From Acidisphaera sp. L21 (GTDB lineage: Bacteria > Pseudomonadota > Alphaproteobacteria > Acetobacterales > Acetobacteraceae): a DNA stretch of 64,000 nt. Below the pieces are notes generated by a model. That model saw nothing but the letters and a program-made list of their open reading frames with translations. It searched no databases and was not told the origin of the DNA. This document shows positions 35,692 through 43,440 of this stretch, in pieces (position 1 is the first letter of the stretch; each line of letters opens with the position of its first letter). Where the stretch lies: assembly GCF_009765685.1 (NCBI RefSeq), contig NZ_LMUY01000145.1, forward strand, positions 99,796-163,795, read 5' to 3'. Position numbers and translations under genes: made by a program.

Positions 35692-38600
35692 CTAATCGAA
35701 CAGGTTGAACAGCCGACGGGTGAAGCCCGGCGTCAGCGCCGAAAGCGGGTTGAGCGATACCGAGGGATCATCGATCTTGCCCTTCAACCCGAACGTGGCG
35801 GCGAACACGCCGCCGCCTTTCTCCGGGCTGAACAACCGGCCCAGTAACGGCACACGGCCGGGCAGCGAGTTGAAGAAATACGCTGGCACGATCGTGCCCT
35901 TCAGGTCGATTTGCTTGTGGCCAAAATCCATCCGTCCCGTCGCCGTGACCCCGAGCGAGGAACTGTAGGCCCGTGCATCGTCCAAATCCAAGACCGAGCC
36001 ATCGAGGTGAAACGGCGCGTGCAGCCGGTCGAACACGAGGCCGGGTCCGCGTAGCGCATCCACGAGGCCGTAGAGCGTCATGCCCTGCAACACTTTGCCG
36101 ACAACGGGGGCACCACGGACGCTGAAGCCGCCTAGTTCCACCGTGCCGCTGAACGGACTGTTCGGCAGGCGGTCGTCGAACGCGCCATCCAGCACCAGAG
36201 CGCCGCCGGTAACCTCCCCGGCGAGGTCGGTGTTGCGCAGGAGCAAGCCCAGATCGGCCGCGGTCGCCCAGACTTTGCGCGACGACCCCTGCGTCACCAG
36301 GTCCGCCTGGACCTTTTCCGCCCCGCCGGTGGTCAACCTTGCGTTGGCGATACGGCTGCCGGCGCCACTCGCGTTCAGCGCGACGGCGCTCAGCGCATGG
36401 CCCGGGCCGAGGATGACCTGCTGGAATCGCAGATCCACCGCATAGGGCGTGCCCGGCTGGCTGGAAGCCGGCGGCGGCTGGTCGGACACGGCGGGGGCGT
36501 TCTGCGACGTCAACCTACCCTCCAAATCCAGCCGCGGGCCGGAGAGCACAACCCGATACGGATCGTCATTGTGCTGGGGCAGAGTGATAGTGCCGGTGGC
36601 GCTGCTACGGCCGATATCGGCCCGCTCCAGATGCACGACGGCTGGCTTGCCGTTCACCATGTCGCTGCGGGCCTGGATCGAGAGGTTGGGCGCCTCCGCG
36701 TGGAGACCCTCAAGCCCGACCAGCTTGCCGTTCTGCAGCAAAGCCTGTCCGTTGAAGTTACCGGGCGTGCCGGCTGTCTTCGACCAGCCGATCGGGCTGG
36801 TGAAGCCGGCGTCGCGTAGATCGCCGCTCAGCCGGATGGTGGCTCCGCCATCCCGGCGCTCGCTGTAATCCACCGTCGTGCTCATCGTGCCGGCATCCAG
36901 CCCGATCACACCTATTCCCGCGGCCTTGGCGTCGCGCGGGGCAATACGCAGGGTGACGGCGGCGTGCTGTAGCACCTGGCTGGGGGGGCCAGTGCGAAAA
37001 TCCATGTCCACGGCCATCTTGCCGGGCATGTGGTCCAATTGCGCCGGGCCAGAGATGGAAAGCCCGTCATTCGTGACATCCAGCGCCAACTGCCCGCGGT
37101 CCAGGTCCCGCCCGGCGACGATGCTGCCCAAATGGACGTTGGCGAGTTGGCCGTTGGCATGGATCTGTACCTGGTCCACCGACACCTTCGAATCCAGCGG
37201 CAGATTGATCGCCAGATGCGCCGCGATCGTACCTAGGGGCGCGGTGAACGGAACCGGATGCGTACTCAGCAACTTGAGCCGCGGGTTGCGCAGCAAAGTT
37301 AGCAAATCGGCTAGCGGGCCACCGATATCGGTGTTGATGGTCGCTACCTGATCCTTCACCGTCAGCCCGACGATTTTGACCGAGCCGTTGGTCGCGTTCA
37401 GCGTCCCTTGCCGGGCAGTGATGCCCGCGATCAGCAGCGTGTCCGGATTTTGCCAGGTGACCACGGTGTGGCCATGCTCCAGCGGGGGCACCGGGCGCAG
37501 CCACCAGGTGGTGACGTCGTCGCCGGTCAGCGTGCCGCCGGCCTCCGTCAGCGCAACATTGTCGCCGGTTTCGTCGCCGGTGAGTGTGAAGGTGAAGTGG
37601 GCATCATGCGCGGTGCCAGCGGTGATGTTCTCCGTCAGCCAGGCCCGGGCGTTGCCGCCGACGCCTTCTGGCCACAGGCTGGGGAGGTCAGCGAATTCGG
37701 CGTGGTCCATATCCACGGCGAGATGGGCGGTGAAGTGGCCATTTGCCCGGTCCGCGTTGCCGGACAGGCCCAGCGTGGTCGGCGCCGCGCCGGAGGGTGA
37801 TCGCAGCACTAGCTGCAGCGCCCGCAGCGTGATCTGGCTGGGGGTGCCGGCCGCATCGAGGCTCATAGCCTGGAATGGCGCCGGGCTGGTGTTGCCACCC
37901 TTGGACGGGAGTTGCGCCACGCCGGGTCCGGCCTCGGCATGCACCGTGGCGCGTACCACCTGCAAATCGGGCCCGAGGGTGGCGGAACCGCGCAGCGCTA
38001 CATCCGCATCCAGCGCCTGCAACGCCGCCAATTGTGGCACTGCCCGCGCCAACGCTGCCGGCGATACCGGCGTGGCCGTCACCTCAAGCTGCGTGCCGCC
38101 GGCGCTGTAGCTGCCATCTGCCGTGACCGTCGTGGAAACGGCGCCGATCCCGGCAGTCACTTGGGCATGCCCGGCGATGCTACCATCATCGCGGCGGCGC
38201 AGGTCGGCGGCGACGTCGCGCACCTGCCAGCTTTGCCCCAGCGCGCCATCCGCGACCCAGATCTGCGTGTCCGTAATCGCAACGTGGTGCAGATGGGACA
38301 GCATCTGCTGCACATCAGCGCCGGGCGCGCCGGCCGGGCGGGACTTGCCCGTCAGTGAGCGGGCGAGATGCAGGCGGACGCCGTCGGCGGAGATATCCTC
38401 TGGCGCGATATGGCCGGTGAACAGGGGCGACACGGCGATCGCGACACTGGCCCGGCGGATCGTCTGGGCCGGCTGGTCCGCCTCCGCTGGGCGTTGGCCA
38501 TCGATGACGGTCAGGCGCAGTACCCGCTCACCGTCCGGATGTTCCAGCGCGAGGGTGACATGGTCGGCGGTGAGCCCCGGCGCCACCAGCGGCACGATGC

Positions 38601-38832
38601 GGATGGCGAGCGCCGTTATTTCCAGCGGTCCCTGGGTCAGCCGCCATGCCAGGGTGCCGGCGGCGAGGACGACCAGCGCCACGCAGCCGATCGCGATAGC
38701 CAGCACGAGGGTGAGCAAGTGCGATGCGGCGCGCCCCAGTCGGTGCAACCATGGTTGACCTTGTGCGACCGGGTGGTCGAGGCTGGGATATGGACCTGCC
38801 TGCTCCCTCGCCAGTTGTTCCACTGGCTTCAC
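35692..38832 (-). CDS. YhdP/AsmA-like envelope protein (DUF3971)
   Basis: 1046 residues from GTG 38832. One N-terminal membrane helix (LLTLVLAIAIGCVALVVLAA, about 38-57) is followed by a very long repetitive beta-rich periplasmic region and a conserved C-terminal AsmA-like block (DLKGTIVPAYFFNSLPGRVP, then GLKGKIDDPSVSLNPLSAL). This matches YhdP/TamB-like proteins that form hydrophobic grooves carrying phospholipids between inner and outer membrane. It is a stand-alone gene divergent from glnE, and the two 5' ends overlap by 43 bases as annotated. Slightly shorter than E. coli YhdP. Confidence 0.88.
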   Translation of the reverse strand: MKPVEQLAREQAGPYPSLDHPVAQGQPWLHRLGRAASHLLTLVLAIAIGCVALVVLAAGTLAWRLTQGPLEITALAIRIVPLVAPGLTADHVTLALEHPDGERVLRLTVIDGQRPAEADQPAQTIRRASVAIAVSPLFTGHIAPEDISADGVRLHLARSLTGKSRPAGAPGADVQQMLSHLHHVAITDTQIWVADGALGQSWQVRDVAADLRRRDDGSIAGHAQVTAGIGAVSTTVTADGSYSAGGTQLEVTATPVSPAALARAVPQLAALQALDADVALRGSATLGPDLQVVRATVHAEAGPGVAQLPSKGGNTSPAPFQAMSLDAAGTPSQITLRALQLVLRSPSGAAPTTLGLSGNADRANGHFTAHLAVDMDHAEFADLPSLWPEGVGGNARAWLTENITAGTAHDAHFTFTLTGDETGDNVALTEAGGTLTGDDVTTWWLRPVPPLEHGHTVVTWQNPDTLLIAGITARQGTLNATNGSVKIVGLTVKDQVATINTDIGGPLADLLTLLRNPRLKLLSTHPVPFTAPLGTIAAHLAINLPLDSKVSVDQVQIHANGQLANVHLGSIVAGRDLDRGQLALDVTNDGLSISGPAQLDHMPGKMAVDMDFRTGPPSQVLQHAAVTLRIAPRDAKAAGIGVIGLDAGTMSTTVDYSERRDGGATIRLSGDLRDAGFTSPIGWSKTAGTPGNFNGQALLQNGKLVGLEGLHAEAPNLSIQARSDMVNGKPAVVHLERADIGRSSATGTITLPQHNDDPYRVVLSGPRLDLEGRLTSQNAPAVSDQPPPASSQPGTPYAVDLRFQQVILGPGHALSAVALNASGAGSRIANARLTTGGAEKVQADLVTQGSSRKVWATAADLGLLLRNTDLAGEVTGGALVLDGAFDDRLPNSPFSGTVELGGFSVRGAPVVGKVLQGMTLYGLVDALRGPGLVFDRLHAPFHLDGSVLDLDDARAYSSSLGVTATGRMDFGHKQIDLKGTIVPAYFFNSLPGRVPLLGRLFSPEKGGGVFAATFGLKGKIDDPSVSLNPLSALTPGFTRRLFNLFD

Positions 38833-41693
38833 ATTCTGCCCCGTGGCCGTCGCGCTGGCCGAGCCCGGCCGATCCGGCTGCGGCCGAGCGGCTGCTGGAG
38901 CGGTTTGCCGAGATCGGCGCGGCGGAGGCCAAATTGGTGCAGCGGCCAGACGTGGCGGCGATGCTGCGGGCCCTGGGCGGCAACAGCCCGTTCCTGTCGG
39001 ATCTGGCCGTGCGTGAGTCTGCCACCGTGCGGCGGTTGTTTCGGGAGGGGCCGGATGCCGTGGTCGCCAGCGCCCTGCGCTCCATCACCCACAGCCCCGC
39101 CAACCTTGACAAGGCAACGCTGGCCGCGACGTTGCGCCAGGCCAAACGTCGCCTGGGATTGGCCAGCGCCATTGCGGATATCGGCGGCGTGTGGCCGCTG
39201 GAGCGAGTGACCGGCGCGCTGTCCACCTTGGCGGAGGTGGCGCTGGATGCTTCCGTCGCATTTTGCCTTCGGGCGGCCCAGGCACGTGGCGGGCTCACCT
39301 TGCCGCCGGGCCGCCGCACGCTGGCCGAATGCGGCTTCACAGTGCTGGGGATGGGCAAGCTGGGCGCCCGCGAGTTGAACTATTCCAGCGATATCGACCT
39401 CGTCTTGATCTACGACCCGGAGCGCCATCCACACCACACGGACGGCTTGGGCGCGGTATTTACCCGACTGGCGCGAGATATGTGCACCCTTATGGAGGCG
39501 CGGGACGCCGACGGCTACGTCTTCCGCACCGATCTGCGGTTGCGGCCCGACCCCGGCGCCACCCCGCCCGCGATCGCCTTGCCCAACGCGCTCGCCTATT
39601 ACGAGAGTATGGGTGAGAACTGGGAGCGGGCGGCGATGATCAAGGCGCGCCCCGTGGCCGGTGACCGAGCGCTGGGCGAGCATTTCCTGCGCGAAATCCG
39701 CCCCTTCGTCTGGCGCCGCCACCTCGATTTTGCGGCGGTGAACGATATCCGCGCGATGAAGCGCCGGATGGACGACCACCATCTGACCGGCCTGGGCGAC
39801 GCCGCCGACCCCGTGGAGCGACTGGCTGGCCACGACGTGAAATTGGGCCAGGGTGGCATTCGCGGCGTGGAGTTCGCGGTACAGACCATGCAACTGGTTT
39901 GGGGCGGGCGAAACCCGGCGTTGCGCGTGCCCACCACAACCGGCGCGTTGGAGGCGATGGTGCAGGCCGGGCACCTGGAGCGCTCGGCCGCCACTGTATT
40001 GCTGTCGGCCTATCGGTTTCTGCGCACCGTGGAACATCGGTTGCAAATGGTGGCGGATCGCCAGACGCATAGCCTGCCCGCTGACGTGCCGGGCATGGAA
40101 CGATTCGCCCATTTCATGGGGTACGAGACCGGGCTGGCCTTTGCCGAGGCCTTGCTGGGCCAGATGGAGCAGGTGCGTCTGCAAGATGCGGCCCTGTTCG
40201 ATAGCCCAGACCGGGGAGCGCCGGCCACGCTGACAACAGACGCATTGACCGCCATGGGGTTCACCGAGCCGGAGCGGGTTTTGACCGCCGTGCGATCCTG
40301 GCAGTCCGGCAGCAAGCGCGCGTTCCGCTCGGAGCGGGCGCGGACTCTGCTGGAGGCCGTGCTGCCGGGCCTGTTGCGTGCCCTGGCGGCGCAGCGCCAG
40401 CCGGATGCGGCGCTGGCCAGGCTGGATACTTTGCTGGGGCAATTGCCCGGCGGGGTCCATTTGCTGTCGCTGTTGCAGCGGCGGCCCGTGCTGATGGAGC
40501 GGATTGCCGCTGTGCTGGGCGCCGCGCCGTCCTTGGCCGATCACCTTGCACAGGTGCCCGCAGCGCTGGAGGGATTGCTGGCGCCAGAGGAGGGGCCGGC
40601 CGATCCGGTGGCGATGCTGCACGCTCAGTTGGCTGATGCCCGTGCGCTCGATGACGCGGTGGCCATCGTGCGGCGCACGGTGCGGGGCGAGGAGTTCCGC
40701 CTGGCGGTGGCCCAAATGGAGGGGCGGCTGGATGCGGATGCCGCCGGGCTACGCCGCACCGCCTTGGCCGACGCGGCGCTGACGGTGCTGCTGCCCCGCG
40801 TGCTGGCGGCGCATGAGGAACGATTTGGCCGGGTGCCCGGTGGCGCGCTAGCGGTCGTGGTGTTGGGCAAGGCAGGCGGGCAGGAGATGATGGCCGGGTC
40901 CGACCTGGACCTGATGCTGATGTACGACCATGCGCCCGACGCTGCCGAGAGCGACGGGCCGCGCCGGCTGCCACCCAGCCAGTACTATATAAGGGCAGCC
41001 CATGCGGTGGTCGCGGCGTTGACGGCGCCCGGCGTGGATGGGGCGCTGTATGCCGTCGACATGCGGCTGCGGCCGTCGGGTAACAAGGGACCCGTCGCCG
41101 TCAGCCTGGCGGCGTTCCGGCATTATCACGTCACCGATGCCTGGACGTGGGAACGCATGGCGTTGACCCGGGCGCGCGTGGTCGCGGGCGCGCCCGATCT
41201 GTGTCGGGCTTTGGCAACGGCGATTGCCGAGGCGGTGGCCAGTGCCGACCCGGCCACCGTGCGGTCGGACGCTGCCGCCATGCGCATCCGCATGCTGCGC
41301 GACTTGCCGGCGCATGGCCCGTGGGATGTGAAGCTGATGCCGGGTGGCCAGATCGAGGTGGAGTTCATCGTCCAAACCGCCCTGCTGTTGACCGCCGAAG
41401 CGCGCCCCGCGCCCACGATCCGCGTGGCGATCGATCGCCTGGGTGCCGCGGGTGCGTTTGACCGGATGGAGACAGCGACCCTGCGGGAGGCGGACCATTT
41501 GTGGCGGACGGTGCAAGGCCTGTTGCGTATCACCGTCGGCCCTCGCCCACCGGAGGCACTGCCGGAATCTGCGGCTGAGGTGCTGCAAGCTGCGACTGGC
41601 GACGTTGACGCCGACGCGTTCCGTGCCAGGTTGGAAGCCACCGGTGCCCGGGTTCGGGCGGTGTTCAATGCACGCGTAGGAGCGATCGGATGA
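38790..41693 (+). CDS. glnE: Bifunctional glutamine synthetase adenylyltransferase/deadenylyltransferase
   Basis: 967 residues from ATG 38790 (MDLPAPSPVVPLASHS). It contains two nucleotidyltransferase domains: the N-terminal adenylyl-removing one with GMGKLGARELNYSSDIDLV and the C-terminal adenylylating one with LGKAGGQEMMAGSDLDLMLM. Each is followed by its PII-linker helical region (for instance FRTDLRLRPDPGATP and AVDMRLRPSGNKGPV). It adjusts glutamine synthetase activity to nitrogen status under PII control. Its stop overlaps the bcp start (ATGA). Confidence 0.96.
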   Translation: MDLPAPSPVVPLASHSAPWPSRWPSPADPAAAERLLERFAEIGAAEAKLVQRPDVAAMLRALGGNSPFLSDLAVRESATVRRLFREGPDAVVASALRSITHSPANLDKATLAATLRQAKRRLGLASAIADIGGVWPLERVTGALSTLAEVALDASVAFCLRAAQARGGLTLPPGRRTLAECGFTVLGMGKLGARELNYSSDIDLVLIYDPERHPHHTDGLGAVFTRLARDMCTLMEARDADGYVFRTDLRLRPDPGATPPAIALPNALAYYESMGENWERAAMIKARPVAGDRALGEHFLREIRPFVWRRHLDFAAVNDIRAMKRRMDDHHLTGLGDAADPVERLAGHDVKLGQGGIRGVEFAVQTMQLVWGGRNPALRVPTTTGALEAMVQAGHLERSAATVLLSAYRFLRTVEHRLQMVADRQTHSLPADVPGMERFAHFMGYETGLAFAEALLGQMEQVRLQDAALFDSPDRGAPATLTTDALTAMGFTEPERVLTAVRSWQSGSKRAFRSERARTLLEAVLPGLLRALAAQRQPDAALARLDTLLGQLPGGVHLLSLLQRRPVLMERIAAVLGAAPSLADHLAQVPAALEGLLAPEEGPADPVAMLHAQLADARALDDAVAIVRRTVRGEEFRLAVAQMEGRLDADAAGLRRTALADAALTVLLPRVLAAHEERFGRVPGGALAVVVLGKAGGQEMMAGSDLDLMLMYDHAPDAAESDGPRRLPPSQYYIRAAHAVVAALTAPGVDGALYAVDMRLRPSGNKGPVAVSLAAFRHYHVTDAWTWERMALTRARVVAGAPDLCRALATAIAEAVASADPATVRSDAAAMRIRMLRDLPAHGPWDVKLMPGGQIEVEFIVQTALLLTAEARPAPTIRVAIDRLGAAGAFDRMETATLREADHLWRTVQGLLRITVGPRPPEALPESAAEVLQAATGDVDADAFRARLEATGARVRAVFNARVGAIG

Positions 41694-42154
41694 GCGTAGC
41701 GGAAGGCGACACGGCCCCCGACTTCACTATGGAGGCCAGCGGCGGCCGGACGGTGAGCCTGGCCCTGATGAAGGGAAAACCCTTCGTGCTGTATTTCTAC
41801 CCGAAGGCCGACACCCCTGGCTGCACCACCGAGGCCTGCGCCTTTCAGGAGGCGCTGCCGCAACTCGGCAAGATCGGCATCGAGGTCATCGGCGTGTCGA
41901 AGGACCCGATGAAGCCGATCGAGAAGTTCGCCGAGAAATACAATCTGAGCTTTCCGCTGGCGTCCGACACCTCCGAGGTCGCTGAGGCATACGGCTCGTG
42001 GGGCGAGAAGTCGATGTATGGCAAGACGTATATGGGCATCGACCGCTCCACCTTCCTGGTCGACAAGACCGGCAAGATCGCCCGCATTTGGCGCAAGGTG
42101 AAGGTCCCCGGCCACGCGGCAGAGGTCATGGAGGCGGCCAAGGCGCTTAGCTGA
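41690..42154 (+). CDS. bcp: Thioredoxin-dependent thiol peroxidase (Bcp/PrxQ)
   Basis: 154 residues. The peroxidatic cysteine C45 and resolving cysteine C50 are in ADTPGCTTEACAFQ, the normal PrxQ spacing. The supporting FVLYFYPK and the arginine in GIDRSTFLVDK are present. It reduces hydrogen and lipid peroxides with thioredoxin. It is translationally coupled to glnE by ATGA, an arrangement common in this lineage, and is followed by a hairpin terminator. Confidence 0.96.
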   Translation: MSVAEGDTAPDFTMEASGGRTVSLALMKGKPFVLYFYPKADTPGCTTEACAFQEALPQLGKIGIEVIGVSKDPMKPIEKFAEKYNLSFPLASDTSEVAEAYGSWGEKSMYGKTYMGIDRSTFLVDKTGKIARIWRKVKVPGHAAEVMEAAKALS

Positions 42155-42162
42155 TATGGCAG

Positions 42163-42188
42163 AACCCCGCCCTTGATCGGGCGGGGTT
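42163..42188 (+). terminator. Hairpin terminator after bcp
   Basis: A perfect 10-bp stem AACCCCGCCC/GGGCGGGGTT with loop TTGATC begins 8 bases after the bcp stop. The following bases (ACCTTCCG) are only weakly U-rich. Confidence 0.65.
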
Positions 42189-42216
42189 ACCTTCCGTCAC
42201 AACGCGAGCGATGGAC

Positions 42217-42233
42217 GTGGGAAAACTTCCCAC
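42217..42233. promoter_or_regulatory. Inverted repeat upstream of the RgpF-like gene
   Basis: GTGGGAA-AAC-TTCCCAC, a perfect 7-bp dyad with a 3-base spacer, lies 36 bases before the start at 42270. Its size and symmetry fit a dimeric repressor site; a short RNA hairpin in the leader is the alternative. Confidence 0.45.
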
Positions 42234-42269
42234 ACATAACACGCCCGGGAAGATCACTGGGAGTTTGAC

Positions 42270-43430
42270 ATGCACATCGCCACCGTTCGCGCGCCGTTGG
42301 CATCGCACGCCATGGAGTTCGGGCCGCTTTCACCGGTGGTCGACCGGCCGGATCGGCGCATGCATTTCAACATTCGACTGCGCAATTACCTGACCCGGGT
42401 CCGCTATCGCGGCTCGTTGCTGACGGCGGCCGCCACATTGACGCGTGAGTGGGTGACGGCGAAAGCGGCCGATCTGGCGGAACGCTGGCGTGGCGAACCG
42501 CGGATCACTCAGATCCTGACCGGCGAAGATGTGTTGGAGGGTGCGCCGCTGGTGGCGATGTATGTGCATTACGCGCCGGTCCCGGATGTCAGCGCCATGG
42601 TGCTGGGGCAGTTGCGGGCGTATCGCGCACTAGGATTCCGCATCGTCTTCGTGTCGATGGCGCCGCGTCTGCCGCAGTCGGCATTGGCGGAGTTGCTGCC
42701 ACTGGTTGCCCGTGTCGTGATGCGGCGGAATACTGGGCTGGATTTCGGCGCCTGGCAGGACATGTTGCCGCTGCTGAACCTGGGCGCGCTGACCGAATTG
42801 CTGCTGGTGAATGACAGCGTGTGCGGCCCGTTCCTGCCGTTGGAGCCAGTGTTCGGCCTAATGCGGCATGCCGGCGACGGGTTGTTCGGGTTGACGGAGA
42901 ATTTGGCGCCTCGCCCGCATCTGCAATCCTACCTGCTGCTGGCCCGCGGGGCAGCCGCCATTGCCGATATCGGTCTGTTCCTGCGCCGCTACCGCCAGAC
43001 CGCGCATAAGCGTGCCGTCGTGCGACATGGGGAAATCGCCTTGACCGGCTGGATGCGCCGCCGCGGCCACATGGTCGCCGCCTGCTTCGGCTACGAGGCG
43101 GTGGAGCAGGAGGCGCTGCAAACCGCACGGGCGCTGCAGCGGCTGGCGCGCATGTTTCCCCGTCTGTTCCCAGACGGCGTGACCGATGCGGCCACGATGC
43201 GCAAGGCGCTGCACCATTATCCGCTGAACCCGGCGCATTCGCTGTGGTTCGAGTTGATCGAGTCCTGCGGCTTTCCGTTCCTGAAGACGGAATTGCTGCT
43301 GCGCAACCCGATCCGCATACCGGATCTGTCGAGCTGGCGCATGATGGTCCCACCGCTCCGCCTGGCAATGGTGGAGGCGCATTTGCGCGCAATGGCTGGA
43401 CGAACGGACAAGTCTAGCGCGGAACCATAA
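42270..43430 (+). CDS. RgpF-like (rhamnan synthesis protein F family) glycosyltransferase-like protein
   Basis: 386 residues. The RgpF-family core is visible: LVAMYVHYAPVPDVS, RNTGLDFGAWQDML, then LLLVNDSVCGPFLPLEP and LFGLTENLAPRPHLQSYLLL. Family members act in cell-surface polysaccharide synthesis, but their enzymatic step is not firmly established. Here the gene is alone, with no other glycosyltransferase or export gene around. No signal peptide or membrane segment is apparent. The start at ATG 42270 is preceded by CTGGGAG. Confidence 0.8.
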   Translation: MHIATVRAPLASHAMEFGPLSPVVDRPDRRMHFNIRLRNYLTRVRYRGSLLTAAATLTREWVTAKAADLAERWRGEPRITQILTGEDVLEGAPLVAMYVHYAPVPDVSAMVLGQLRAYRALGFRIVFVSMAPRLPQSALAELLPLVARVVMRRNTGLDFGAWQDMLPLLNLGALTELLLVNDSVCGPFLPLEPVFGLMRHAGDGLFGLTENLAPRPHLQSYLLLARGAAAIADIGLFLRRYRQTAHKRAVVRHGEIALTGWMRRRGHMVAACFGYEAVEQEALQTARALQRLARMFPRLFPDGVTDAATMRKALHHYPLNPAHSLWFELIESCGFPFLKTELLLRNPIRIPDLSSWRMMVPPLRLAMVEAHLRAMAGRTDKSSAEP

Positions 43431-43440
43431 TCGCCCCTAT

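Noticed and set aside
38829..40715. 628-codon open frame opposite glnE
   Set aside because: Antisense shadow, with repetitive basic and Gln-rich sequence.
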